DNA of 64,000 nucleotides from Desulfobulbaceae bacterium (GCA_004332195.1 SJBG01000009.1:1-64000), one strand, 5' to 3'; shown: positions 1 through 9,795, numbered from the stretch's first letter. Notes: generated from the sequence alone by a model not told the origin. Numbers and translations are program-made.

Positions 1-10
1 GGTAAGCGCA

Positions 11-63
11 GACTCCGAATGAACGAAGCTTAGGCGCTGGTGAACTGATCTTTTACGGTTCCG
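11..63. repeat. Hairpin repeat family 2, partial copy C (opposite orientation)
   Basis: Reverse complement CCGTAAAAGATCAGTTCACCAGCGCCTAAGCTTCGTTCATT aligns with copy B. Confidence 0.65.
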
Positions 64-174
64 GGTTTTGCTAAACTTGATAGCTTTGGTGAACTGATTA
101 CCTGGCTGACAGTAACCGTGGTGGCTCCCAGCCCTCGGGGTCAACGGAGAGGATCGCGGAATTGATTGACTTTT

Positions 175-325
175 GGCCACCTTCGTTATTTTGAAAAATT
201 AGCTATTTTGTTCGAGTTTACGGCACGTAAAAAAAAATTACCGCAGGCACATGGTTGATATTCCGAGGATAATTTTTTGAGCATAACGCGGAAATCGGGC
301 GAAAGAGCAATTTTTCAAGGTGGCC
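175..325. mobile_element. MITE-like element family 1, copy 1
   Basis: GGCCACCTT...GAAAAATTAGCTATTTTGTTCGAG...GAGCAATTTTTCAAGGTGGCC; flanks TTTT/TTTT. Confidence 0.85.
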
Positions 326-352
326 TTTTATCAATGCCAACGTGGTGTAAGT

Positions 353-1108
353 ATGGTGAAAAACAATGTTGTCTGTATGAAATGGGGTAAGATTTATGGG
401 CCTGAATATGTGAACATTCTCTATCGGATGGTGAAAAGGAATCTTACCGCGCCTTTTCGCTTTGTTTGCTTAACAGATGACCCGGCAGGCATTGAGGATG
501 GGGTTGAGACAATCCCCATTCCCTTTTTCCCGGAACCGAGTCCGGAGCACTACCGAAAATGCCAGGCTTGGCGAAAATTGCTGCTCTTTGAGCGAACGCT
601 CTTTGATCTTGAAGGCACGGTTTTTTTTCTTGATCTTGATGTGGTTATTGTTGGCAACCTGGATGTTTTTTTTGATTACTCAGACAAGCTGGCGATTATC
701 GAGAATTGGTCTCAGCCCAATCAACTAATCGGCCAATCCTCCGCTTTTTGTTTCAAGGTCGGTAAGTATAGCCAATTGCTGGAGAGTTATTGCGCTAATC
801 CCGACAGGACGGCGGAGAGATACCTTACGGAGCAGAGGTATATTACCAAATTCCTGGGGCCCAATAATTTTGCTTATTTCCCGGCGGAGTGGTGTCGAAG
901 TTTCAAGATGCACTGTCTGCCGGGTGGAATCTTGAACAGCTTGATCACCCCGACTAAAATTCCAGCAAAAGCCAGGGTGATCGTGTTTCACGGTAATCCC
1001 AATCCACCTGATGCTCTGGCCGGGGTTTGGGGGAGACCGGTGCCCTGGTACAAGCGGTTTTACAAGACGGTTAAGCCAACAAAATGGATCGCCGAGTACT
1101 GGCGATGA
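353..1108 (+). CDS. Glycosyltransferase-like protein (GT8/nucleotide-sugar transferase type)
   Basis: ORF with MKWGKIYGPEYVNILYRMVKRNLTAPFRFVCLTDD and FFLDLDVVIVGNLD (DxD-like). Start placed at the internal ATG (MVKNNV) because the listed GTG start at 320 lies inside a repeat element. Confidence 0.7.
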   Translation: MVKNNVVCMKWGKIYGPEYVNILYRMVKRNLTAPFRFVCLTDDPAGIEDGVETIPIPFFPEPSPEHYRKCQAWRKLLLFERTLFDLEGTVFFLDLDVVIVGNLDVFFDYSDKLAIIENWSQPNQLIGQSSAFCFKVGKYSQLLESYCANPDRTAERYLTEQRYITKFLGPNNFAYFPAEWCRSFKMHCLPGGILNSLITPTKIPAKARVIVFHGNPNPPDALAGVWGRPVPWYKRFYKTVKPTKWIAEYWR

Positions 1109-1127
1109 ACTGTTACCGGAATTCATC

Positions 1128-2234
1128 TTAGAGTCTGTAATGTTGGCCCTTGACCATAGCTTTTTCAAGCAGGCTTTTTATCCCGATCAGCGGTTTTTTT
1201 ATTCTTAAGATCTGACGGTTCATGATTATTTCTTCGCCATCTTCCTTGGTCCCTGTTTTGTCTACGTTTTGCTTGTTGTTGGTCTCAATGTGTCTGGCCA
1301 GAACGGCAAACAAGTTGTGCTCTTCCAGCACTCGGCGCCGGGCTTCAATGATGTGGGGCAGGCGATCCGGGTATTCGTTGTTGTTGATGGTGCTGCGAAT
1401 GATATCGCGGGTGGCGGCGAAATTGCCGATATCGATGGAGATAAAGCTTTCGGGGGGGAAGTAGTCTCCGGCGTTGGGACAGCCGTGATAAAATGGCAGG
1501 GTGTGGCCGAGAAAAGCGTCTGGCAGTTTTTCCGTCAGGTGATGTTGATAAACATGATTTTCGATGGCGATATGATACTGATACGGATCTAAGGCCTCGG
1601 CCTTGTCGGACATGGGCCGAATGCCGTGGCCAAAAACATCCAACTCCGGCAGGGCTTCCTGTAGTTGCTTGGTGAAACCTACCCGGCGAGTGTGCAAGGT
1701 CAAGCCGCCGGACCGGCTTGAGCAAACGGTGGAGATCAGTTTGCTTTTCAGTGGTGGGGTTGTTATCTGTAGATCTTGATAGTTACGTGGTTTGTCCCTC
1801 TCGGAGGTGCATAGCTTGTCGCCGACGAAAGGCAGCCCATAGAACCAGATCAGGCCGGGTTGAGTAAAGATGGCATGAGAGTGCTTGATGACCCAGGGCT
1901 CCTGGCTGGTGATCATGGCCCCGTACTGGCGCAGGTAATCAGTGCCGTAAACCGTAACGGTGGAGGGCTCAGTGGTCACCAAAATGGTGTTGGCTCTGGG
2001 GCAACGTAATTTTTCCAGCCCCCCTTGGCCCGCTGTCCGGGAAATATCGTGGTACACTACCAGCCAATCGTAGTGTTGCTCGGCGGCATCAAAAGTAAAG
2101 CGACATTGCCCCCACAGGTGATTTTCCGGCAGTTGTCGGGAAAAGACGATTTTAGTTTCGGGTGACGGCATTCGCGCCAGCAGCTTGACAATAATGGGTG
2201 GCGATTGGCTGGTCGAGCGGTCTTGGGTGTACAT
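1128..2234 (-). CDS. Glycosyltransferase family 10 (fucosyltransferase)-like protein
   Basis: Motifs YQYHIAIENHVYQHHLTEKLPDAFLGHTLPFYHGCPNAGDYFPPESFISIDI resemble the GT10 C-terminal domain. Internal ATG (MYTQDRS) preferred as start. Confidence 0.7.
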   Translation of the reverse strand: MYTQDRSTSQSPPIIVKLLARMPSPETKIVFSRQLPENHLWGQCRFTFDAAEQHYDWLVVYHDISRTAGQGGLEKLRCPRANTILVTTEPSTVTVYGTDYLRQYGAMITSQEPWVIKHSHAIFTQPGLIWFYGLPFVGDKLCTSERDKPRNYQDLQITTPPLKSKLISTVCSSRSGGLTLHTRRVGFTKQLQEALPELDVFGHGIRPMSDKAEALDPYQYHIAIENHVYQHHLTEKLPDAFLGHTLPFYHGCPNAGDYFPPESFISIDIGNFAATRDIIRSTINNNEYPDRLPHIIEARRRVLEEHNLFAVLARHIETNNKQNVDKTGTKEDGEEIIMNRQILRIKKPLIGIKSLLEKAMVKGQHYRL

Positions 2235-2256
2235 GTTAATGTCCTGAATCCGTGAG

Positions 2257-2592
2257 CTATATCGTTCTCCCCAGAGTTTCGGGCGGGGGAATCTTTTTTT
2301 TATCCCGAGCGATCCCTGAAAAAAAGCGATCATTTTTCATCTCGGTAATGGCTTCGTAGTCGCGCTTACCGAGGACAAGAATACCGATATAGCTGCGGAT
2401 GATATCGATGGCGGCAATATCCTTGGTTTCCGGCAGGACCTTCTTCAACTTGCTGCCCAGTTTAGTAAAGCGATTAACCCCAAGGCCAGCAAGCGCCAAA
2501 CCGGGATGGGATGGATAGAATTCGTCCTCGGACTGTTCGACGATGAATTTGCGCATTTTGCAACAAGGTGGGCAGCCTCTATAATTGTTCAC
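2257..2592 (-). pseudogene. N-terminal remnant of an IS1380/IS4-like transposase
   Basis: GLALAGLGVNRFTKLGSKLKK...IRSYIGILVLGKRDYEAITEMKNDRFFSGIARDKKKIPPPETLGRTI resembles the N-terminal region of IS1380-type transposases. Homology continues in another frame (FFQGSLGIKK), so it is frameshifted and truncated. Confidence 0.55.
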
Positions 2593-3752
2593 CTGTCGCC
2601 CCTCTGTTGTACAAGTTCTTTGTACACACGTTCGGTGTTTTCATAAAAAGCGCGCAGGGTAAAATGTTTGAGCACCCTCTCTCTGCCGGCCCGGCCAAAG
2701 CGTTGTCTTTTTTTTGCGTCCTTCAGAGCATCCGTGAGTGCCGCAGCCATTGCTTTTGGGTCGGAGGGGGCAACGAGCCAGCCGGTAACATTCTCTTGAA
2801 CAGTTTCAAGCGAACCACCATGCGCCGTGGCGATGACCGGTTTTTCCATGGCCATTGCCTCAACAGTTGTCCGACCAAAGGCTTCAGGTTGGCTTGATGA
2901 AGCGGAAACGACAATATCAGCCAGAGCCAAAGCGGCCGGCATATCCGAGCATCTGCCGGTCATAAGAATACGATTCTCAAGGCCGTATTTCTTCACGAGT
3001 TGTCCAAGTTCTGCCGTCAATCCGGGGTTTTCTTCGATATCACCCACGAGCAGAGCATCAAAAGGAAGACCTTCAAGCAAAGAAAGACTGTGGATAAAAA
3101 CGTCGGGCCCCTTAAGTCTTGCCAAACGCCCCGGCAGCATAACAACGGGTCGATTCGTTTTTTGAAAGCCCCATTGCGAGGTGAGGCGTAAGATACGTTC
3201 TTTCCCTACGCGATCTGAATGAAAAACATTCTCATCTATTCCTCCGTAGATAAGAGTGGTTTTTTCTCTTGCTCCGTAATGTCTTGCTATATGATCTTCT
3301 ATGGCCTTGGATATAGCGATGACCCGTTGTCCTTTGGCCATGATCGCACTGAATTTATTAACCGAATAGAAACCGTGAAAGGTTGTTACCAGCGCCGGAC
3401 GCTGAGCGTTCGGCAGACTTTTCCAAACAAGATAGCCGAGCCATGCGGGCACACGGGAACGTAGATGCAGGACATCCGCCCGCTCACGTAACAACAGGCG
3501 ACGCAAGGGGAAAAAAAAACGCAGACAGGCAGGACTTTTCACGCCGACCTGCATGGTGATATGCGTGCTGTGATCTTTTTCCAACTGTTGCACCATGCGG
3601 CCGCCGGCTGATATGACTATCGATCGGTGTCCATGTGCCGCCAGAAAACGCCCTATATCGAGAGTGTCCCATTCCACCCCGCCCTCTTCGAGATCGGGAA
3701 GCATCTGGACGACGGTGAGAGGCTTCTCTGGTCGAATATCTTGTTTATCCAC
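2589..3752 (-). CDS. Glycosyltransferase family 4 protein
   Basis: VVQMLPDLEEGGVEWDTLDIGRFLAAHGH, PGRLARLKGPDVFIHSL, and SSSQPEAFGRTTVEAMAMEKPVIATAHGGSLETV (GT-B E-x7-E motif). Confidence 0.88.
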   Translation of the reverse strand: MDKQDIRPEKPLTVVQMLPDLEEGGVEWDTLDIGRFLAAHGHRSIVISAGGRMVQQLEKDHSTHITMQVGVKSPACLRFFFPLRRLLLRERADVLHLRSRVPAWLGYLVWKSLPNAQRPALVTTFHGFYSVNKFSAIMAKGQRVIAISKAIEDHIARHYGAREKTTLIYGGIDENVFHSDRVGKERILRLTSQWGFQKTNRPVVMLPGRLARLKGPDVFIHSLSLLEGLPFDALLVGDIEENPGLTAELGQLVKKYGLENRILMTGRCSDMPAALALADIVVSASSSQPEAFGRTTVEAMAMEKPVIATAHGGSLETVQENVTGWLVAPSDPKAMAAALTDALKDAKKRQRFGRAGRERVLKHFTLRAFYENTERVYKELVQQRGDR

Positions 3753-4668
3753 CTCCCACCACCCCTTGGTCGATTACGGTCCGATTAAGAATCGGAAACT
3801 GTTTTTCCCGGGGAAAGGCAATAATTTCATTACTGTCCAGGGAGTGCATGGTCGTAAGTTGCGTAAGTTTGTACCGGCCGGTCTTTTTATTCTTTGTTGA
3901 GAAAATATAAAACAAGTATTGGTCGGGGAACAAAGATGTCATGCCCTCGAAAGTTCCCAGTGCATCTCTGGTGGCGGATGAGGATTCGAATATTACCACC
4001 GGCCGGTGGCTATCAATGGTCTGACGGAGGCCCCCAATTACCTGGCGCTCATGACCTTCAACGTCGATTTTTATCAGGCTAATATTGTGAATATTATGCG
4101 CGGATATCTCGTCATCGCCGATGACAACTTCCAGGGGGATGGCTGTTTGTTTGTTGTCAGCGTAATACTTTTCTTTAAACGATCCAGTCCCGAGGTTTGA
4201 TACGCTCGGGGGATAAAAATCGACAATCTCTCTCTTGTTACTTAACCCCACTGGATGAACAATGACATTGTTTATCTGATTCAGGTTTATCTTCTTTTTT
4301 AATATATCTCTGACCGGCTCATATGGCTCAAAAGCATGAATGATTGACGCATATTTGGACATAAAAAGTGAATGATTGCCGATGTTTGCTCCAACATCGA
4401 GAAATACGACGTCTGTTTTTAACATGGAAGTGACAACATCTCTCATGAAAAACAACATGAATTTTTCATAAGCACCCCGTAACAGCACCTGATAGTCAAT
4501 ATAATTGCTTGTGGTACCAGGCCAGACGAGACCAAAAAAATCTGTCTCAAAGATGTGACCATCATTAAAATCGGGCGAAATTATTTTGATCAGGAGTTCC
4601 CGAATGCTTCGGTGAATATATCTTTGTTTGCATATCCACTCCGCAATCAAATTTTGTCTTGTTTGCAT
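3745..4668 (-). CDS. FkbM family methyltransferase
   Basis: VVFLDVGANIGNHSLFMSKYASIIHAFEPYEP and SLIKIDVEGHERQVIGGL are FkbM signatures. Confidence 0.88.
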   Translation of the reverse strand: MQTRQNLIAEWICKQRYIHRSIRELLIKIISPDFNDGHIFETDFFGLVWPGTTSNYIDYQVLLRGAYEKFMLFFMRDVVTSMLKTDVVFLDVGANIGNHSLFMSKYASIIHAFEPYEPVRDILKKKINLNQINNVIVHPVGLSNKREIVDFYPPSVSNLGTGSFKEKYYADNKQTAIPLEVVIGDDEISAHNIHNISLIKIDVEGHERQVIGGLRQTIDSHRPVVIFESSSATRDALGTFEGMTSLFPDQYLFYIFSTKNKKTGRYKLTQLTTMHSLDSNEIIAFPREKQFPILNRTVIDQGVVGGG

Positions 4669-4695
4669 ATTTCTGCCGGTAAAGCGATAAATAAA

Positions 4696-5958
4696 CTAAC
4701 TTTTTTGCTTTTTTATCAAAAAATACGGTGCTCCTGAAAGCGCTACGATGTAGGCGAACAACGAATGATACCAGCTATGATATATATTATACCCGGCTAA
4801 CCCTATGACCATGAAAACAAGGAGCAAGCTAATCAATTCAGGATATGCTTGATTGTTTTTGATATGAACCCGCACAAGCTGGACAAAAAGCCAGCAAAAG
4901 GCCGCCAGCCCGAAGATACCTGTGGCTGTGAGCAATTCCAGCACGTGATTGTGGGCATGCGTAATACCGGTGAGCTGCTTGGAAGAAATGGTGCCGCCAC
5001 CAGGAACATCAAGAGTTTTAGGAGGCAGTGTTGCAACTTTTTCTTCGTAGACGTCCTGGAGTGCTGAAACACTTGTGCCGATAAGCGGATGCTCTTGCCA
5101 TATCTTAAAAGAGATATCCCAGATGATAAAACGGGCATAAAGGCTTGAGAGGTTTGTTAGTTTTTCCGGTTGTACGTTTGTAAGTGGAAGCAGCGCTCCC
5201 AAGACCAGAACGATTCCTGCCAAGAAAAGCAAGAGCGTTTTCTTTGAGTATCGCCGCAGAACGTAGTAAGCAAGACAGCCGAGAAGACCGATAAAAGCCG
5301 CGATTATACAGGTTCTGACCGAGCTGTGAATGACGAGAAAAAACGAGAGCCCACCAAGAGCAAAGGCAGACATCCTGTTGACGACGCTCTCTTTCGTTCG
5401 TAACAAGGCAAAACAGCAAAAGAAGGGAGCAGCGTAGGCCGCGATTCCCGCTATTCTTCCGGTGAGAAAGATTTTACTCTGGTAGTCGATCAGGGGCGTG
5501 CCGAGAAGATCATATCCGACAAGATAAGCCATGAGCATATTGCCGCCCGACCAGATAATTCCTCCGGCAAGACCGCAAATGAGATATCGCGTGACCGGTA
5601 AGCGCTGGGCAATATCAAGCAGGGCGGCGACAAAGAGAAATTGTCGGATAAAAACAAGATCATGCATGAAGCCCTTATCCCCCGGGCCGTTGACCAGTAA
5701 GCTGATCACCATAATGCAGTACCAGGCAAGCCAGGGAAGAATGAGGGGGTGTTTAAGGAGATTGGGCACGGGATTGTAACGACCGATACCGCAACGCACA
5801 AGCCAGCACACCCCGGTCAAGGCAATAACCGCTTCAAAGGGGACGTTGCCTATGATCAAGGCAACGGGAAATAACGCTGCGAGATACAGGCAGCAGATAT
5901 CAAGGCGATGAGGCCACACTGACGTTGCTTGTATCATTACTGACGTTGCTTGTATCAT
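4696..5958 (-). CDS. O-antigen ligase/polymerase family membrane protein
   Basis: Multi-TM protein; GTSVSALQDVYEEKV...GITHAHNHVLELLTATGIFGLAAFCWLF matches the WaaL/Wzy_C signature. Confidence 0.85.
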   Translation of the reverse strand: MIQATSVMIQATSVWPHRLDICCLYLAALFPVALIIGNVPFEAVIALTGVCWLVRCGIGRYNPVPNLLKHPLILPWLAWYCIMVISLLVNGPGDKGFMHDLVFIRQFLFVAALLDIAQRLPVTRYLICGLAGGIIWSGGNMLMAYLVGYDLLGTPLIDYQSKIFLTGRIAGIAAYAAPFFCCFALLRTKESVVNRMSAFALGGLSFFLVIHSSVRTCIIAAFIGLLGCLAYYVLRRYSKKTLLLFLAGIVLVLGALLPLTNVQPEKLTNLSSLYARFIIWDISFKIWQEHPLIGTSVSALQDVYEEKVATLPPKTLDVPGGGTISSKQLTGITHAHNHVLELLTATGIFGLAAFCWLFVQLVRVHIKNNQAYPELISLLLVFMVIGLAGYNIYHSWYHSLFAYIVALSGAPYFLIKKQKS

Positions 5959-7019
5959 TTTGCCGTCATTTCCCGGTATTTTTGTTCAAAAAGAGGAATG
6001 ATTTTTTCCGGAGCATATTGATCCTGATACACCAGCCATGCTTTTTTTGCCTTGGCGGCCGCCTCATCCTGATTGTGCCAAGCCTTACGCATGGCTGCGG
6101 CGAGGCTTTCGGGATCGCCCGGTTCCGCGAGAAAGGCGGTTGAGTCATCGAGGATCTCTCTTGGCCCCTGAACACGGGTAGAGATGATAACGTTACCTCT
6201 GGCCATGGCCTCGAGTATCACGATACCAAAAGGCTCATGCCAAGAGGGCAGTACAAAAAATGGGCTTTGATCCAGAAAGCGTGCAGTGTCATCTATCCAG
6301 CCCGGCAGAGTGACAAAATCTTTTAATCCCAGGGTGTTGATAAGCTCAAGAAGATTGCCGCGCTGCGGGCCGTCACCACCGAGAATCAGGCGCGCCTTAA
6401 GGCCATCGTTATGGAGCATCTTTATGCTTTGCAGCAAAACGGGGAAACCCTTTTCGGGAGCGAATCTGCCAAAAGCGGTAAAGACGGGGGTATTGTGCGA
6501 GAAATCTCGAGGGTCTTTTGGGGTGCTGGCTACGGTAAGTCTTGAAAAATGCGGAATGACGGTGATGTCCTTTTGTTCAACACCGTGTCGCATAAGATAG
6601 CTTTTTTGATGTTGTGTGCCTGGGAAAAAATGATCGATTTTTCTGTAATATTTCAACTTGACATAATCGTGCAGATTAGCAGCGACCGGTATGGACAGAG
6701 ACGCGGCCGCGCTTCCTGCAATCATTGATCCTCTGGCAAGGTGCGTGTGAATGACATTCGGCTGAAAATTCCGCAGCGCCCGGCGCATTTTGTTGCGTGC
6801 GAGTGGGCTGAAGTCCCAGCGCGCTTTGAGTGTCGTTACCGTGATTCTATCATGTTCAAGTTGCTTAAGTTCGACAAATTCCGGATGACAGACCGCCTGC
6901 ACACGGTGCCCGGCTTCGGCAAGATGTTGGCAAATATCAACGAACAATCTCTCGGCCCCGCCAAATCCCGATGAAAGCATAACCTGGGCAATACGCAACG
7001 ATGAAAGAGAGAGAGTCAT
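5955..7019 (-). CDS. Glycosyltransferase family 4 protein
   Basis: FGGAERLFVDICQHLAEAGHRVQAVCH, FGRFAPEKGFPVLLQSI, SWHEPFGIVILEAMARGNVIISTRVQGPREIL. Confidence 0.88.
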   Translation of the reverse strand: MTLSLSSLRIAQVMLSSGFGGAERLFVDICQHLAEAGHRVQAVCHPEFVELKQLEHDRITVTTLKARWDFSPLARNKMRRALRNFQPNVIHTHLARGSMIAGSAAASLSIPVAANLHDYVKLKYYRKIDHFFPGTQHQKSYLMRHGVEQKDITVIPHFSRLTVASTPKDPRDFSHNTPVFTAFGRFAPEKGFPVLLQSIKMLHNDGLKARLILGGDGPQRGNLLELINTLGLKDFVTLPGWIDDTARFLDQSPFFVLPSWHEPFGIVILEAMARGNVIISTRVQGPREILDDSTAFLAEPGDPESLAAAMRKAWHNQDEAAAKAKKAWLVYQDQYAPEKIIPLFEQKYREMTAK

Positions 7020-7197
7020 GGTCGGTTTGCTCCGGTTTTATAAAAAGATACAAAGGACACTCGTGGTTTTCTCCCCTTCTCTATCGGTAAAGACTATTCC
7101 TTCCCGTAATCGCAAGCCGTTTGGACGAAAAAACTGAGCGCGCCGGAAGCTATGCGCTGATTGTCAGCGCGTTCATCAGGTTTGTTATCTGGATATC

Positions 7198-7251
7198 GGC
7201 TGGAGGTTCGCAGACTCAATAACACAAACCGTTTTGCCTGTCATCCGAATC
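7198..7251. repeat. ~54-bp direct repeat copy 1
   Basis: GGCTGGAGGTTCGCAGACTCAATAACACAAACCGTTTTGCCTGTCATCCGAATC matches 9742-9795. Confidence 0.85.
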
Positions 7252-7427
7252 TTGCCGCCGGGGTATACTGGATAGTTGATTTTATGTCTTTTTTTGCGAG
7301 CTTCTCTCCTCTCATCCACCGCGTCAAACCATGGCGGGCGCTTGTCTGGTCGCAGCCCGATCGTAACTTATGATCTCAAGCCATACATCAAGAAGCAACA
7401 AGGGATGATTCAAGCAAGGAGGATTTC

Positions 7428-7556
7428 ATGAAAGTGTTAGTTGTTTACTGCTCGATGTACGGACATATTTATAAAATGGCGGAAACAGCCGCCCAAGGAG
7501 CGCGATCGGCGGCTGGCGTGGAAGCTGTGCTCCGCCGAGTCCCGGAGACCCTTCCT
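7428..7556 (+). pseudogene. Truncated WrbA-like flavodoxin/quinone reductase N-terminus
   Basis: [43 protein letters not shown] is a typical WrbA N-terminus with a good RBS (AAGGAGG). Similarity ends abruptly and the frame runs antisense into the 3' end of the ELM1-like gene. Confidence 0.75.
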
Positions 7557-7628
7557 CACGGCAAAGAATCGCATGTCGCAACAGCCTACTTTGGTGGCAC
7601 TGACGTCCAGCCTGCTCGGGTCCGCGGC

Positions 7629-8615
7629 TTACAATCTTTCCGGCCACCATCTTCGCAAAATCTCTCTGGCGCAACGTTCGGCCTCATTAAGGACAGTTGC
7701 GACCGTCGGCAGGGGAGTGCCGGCCAACCAATGATCAAAGCGCCCAATCCGGTTTTGTCGCTCCAGTTGGTCCAGGCTGCGTTGATGGAGGCTCCTTCCC
7801 GGCCGTCGCCATTGCACCGGCAGCACTCCCACCCGGCAGCCGGCGCTCAGAGCCTCGTAAACCATGGAGATGCTGTCGGCGGTTACCCATACTTCCCCGT
7901 TTTGCTGGTACTGCTTTTCGATCCAGCTTCCGGCGGTATCCTCTGCCCGGTAAAAAGTGGCTCGATTCGGAACGGTGGCGGTCAGATGGGCCAGTCTGAT
8001 CACCGTCTCCGGCGGGGTTCGCGGGGATGAGGAGATAGTCCAGATCCGCTCCCGACCTTGTTTGATCAGGGTTGCTACTTGTTGGCAAATCAAATCCGTG
8101 TCCCACCGGTGACTTTTGGGGTCCAGGCCACCGATCAGGATCAGGCCCCGGTGGTGGTCATGTTTCTCTTCGTCAACCGACAAGCAGGGAGGGCCGGTGG
8201 TGCGAAAAATATTGTCGGCATCGGCAACACGGTCACTAGCGAGCAACAAACAGAGGTCGAAAGCGTGGCGCAGCGAGATATCGGGGCGCATACAGCAGAC
8301 TGCCGCAGCCCTGTTGCCCAACCGGTGCTTGTCCCGGACGATGGCTGGATGAGTCCGTCGGCCGCTGCCAATCAGCAATTTTTCGGCCAATCCCGCCGTT
8401 GCTCGCCGTCGGTTAAGTTTGAGCAACAAGGCGGCGGGCATCATTGTAAGCATACTGTTGATTGTTGAAGCCGAGGTTTGGATGCTGACGGTAATCGGGG
8501 TCAATTGCTGCAGGGCTTGGATGACTGCCATGGTTTGCTTTTCGTGGCCGGGTCGGCCATCAAGGTATGCGTTGATTGTCAGTTCGTTCATCATTTTAAA
8601 AATAACGCTTATCAA
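7629..8615 (-). CDS. ELM1 (mitochondrial fission)/DUF1022-like family protein
   Basis: [19 protein letters not shown] and [15 protein letters not shown]...[26 protein letters not shown] resemble the bacterial ELM1-like family. Confidence 0.75.
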   Translation of the reverse strand: MISVIFKMMNELTINAYLDGRPGHEKQTMAVIQALQQLTPITVSIQTSASTINSMLTMMPAALLLKLNRRRATAGLAEKLLIGSGRRTHPAIVRDKHRLGNRAAAVCCMRPDISLRHAFDLCLLLASDRVADADNIFRTTGPPCLSVDEEKHDHHRGLILIGGLDPKSHRWDTDLICQQVATLIKQGRERIWTISSSPRTPPETVIRLAHLTATVPNRATFYRAEDTAGSWIEKQYQQNGEVWVTADSISMVYEALSAGCRVGVLPVQWRRPGRSLHQRSLDQLERQNRIGRFDHWLAGTPLPTVATVLNEAERCAREILRRWWPERL

Positions 8616-8717
8616 TATGCTAACAGCCTGTCGAAAAACCTCCGTGGGCTGTTAACTTATCCTGGAAGCAAATCAGAGCATGTAAATAAGGCAGATAACT
8701 GGGCAAGTCAAGTACAC

Positions 8718-9629
8718 TTAGATGAATGATTTAGAGCAGTCCGAGCACGCAGCTAGATTCATTTGCAATGCGTCGGTGTGATGCTTTCTCAGCGATAGAT
8801 ACTGCGAATTCTTCCATATTTCTGCGATTGATGATTTGCCCAGGTCGCCGAGGATAACGCTCCCTTCGAAATCCAGGCAACAAAGCGATGACTTTCCATC
8901 GGCTAACACCGTAAATGTTCTCCAGATTCGTGCGCAAGGTTTTCTTGTTTTGCTGGTTCCCGGGCTAGTAATCACGGCATTGCTCCAATTGTGTAATTTT
9001 CCAAACGAAAACTTGTCAACACAGTTTTTCAGTGATTCCATGGTCGCGCTTTTATCTGAGGTGCTGTTGCAGGATATTTCAATTTTAAGGGGGGATGCCA
9101 TCTGGTTTCTTACGGCGACTAAGGTCTTGATGTTGTCGATGATTTGATCAAATTTTAATGGTGTTCTTAATCTTTCAAATTCCTTTTTGTTTGCTCCGTC
9201 AAAACTGATTTTGATTTCATCCAGACCTGCTGCAATTAGTTTTTTTGATATTTCTGCGGTAAGCAAAGAACCATTAGAGAAAATTTTTATTCTTCGGAGA
9301 CCTTTTTCCTTGGCGTACTTTATTCTTTGAACAATTTTATTATCCAGTAGTGGTTCGCCAAAGTTATGCAAATGAACATTGGGGCAATTATGTTCAGCGC
9401 ATTCATCTATCACTTTTTTGAAAACACCGTCATCCATGATCTTGGTGGCTCTTTTCATGGTACGGTGTGGGCAAATGATGCATTTTGCGTTACAGGCGTT
9501 CGTCGTTTCAATTTGAACGGTGTTCGGAAAATTGTTCGTTGTGATATTTAAAATGTTTCCGGCTGTAAGACATAGTATCTTTGATAAAACCTGTTGAATT
9601 GAGCTGGTCAGGTTGCGGTCGGCGGCCAT
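8718..9629 (-). CDS. Radical SAM/SPASM domain protein
   Basis: IETTNACNAKCIICPHR (CxxxCxxC), SPASM-like C-terminus CLDFEGSVILGDL...LAACSDC. Confidence 0.88.
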   Translation of the reverse strand: MAADRNLTSSIQQVLSKILCLTAGNILNITTNNFPNTVQIETTNACNAKCIICPHRTMKRATKIMDDGVFKKVIDECAEHNCPNVHLHNFGEPLLDNKIVQRIKYAKEKGLRRIKIFSNGSLLTAEISKKLIAAGLDEIKISFDGANKKEFERLRTPLKFDQIIDNIKTLVAVRNQMASPLKIEISCNSTSDKSATMESLKNCVDKFSFGKLHNWSNAVITSPGTSKTRKPCARIWRTFTVLADGKSSLCCLDFEGSVILGDLGKSSIAEIWKNSQYLSLRKHHTDALQMNLAACSDCSKSFI

Positions 9630-9741
9630 TTTGCCGTTGCCCCATACGTTGTGGTTGAGTTGTTTAGACCCGATATCGGTTGTTGTCAGCTTGGCGGACC
9701 GATTCGGCTGTCAGATCGACCGGATGTTCGATTGCCGACCC

Positions 9742-9795
9742 GGCTGGATGTTCGCAAACTCAATAACACAAACCACTTTACCTGTCACCTGAATC
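9742..9795. repeat. ~54-bp direct repeat copy 2
   Basis: GGCTGGATGTTCGCAAACTCAATAACACAAACCACTTTACCTGTCACCTGAATC. Confidence 0.85.

Noticed and set aside
7428-8030. 200-aa ORF as a full protein
   Set aside because: Only the first ~43 codons resemble WrbA; the rest is antisense to the ELM1-like gene.
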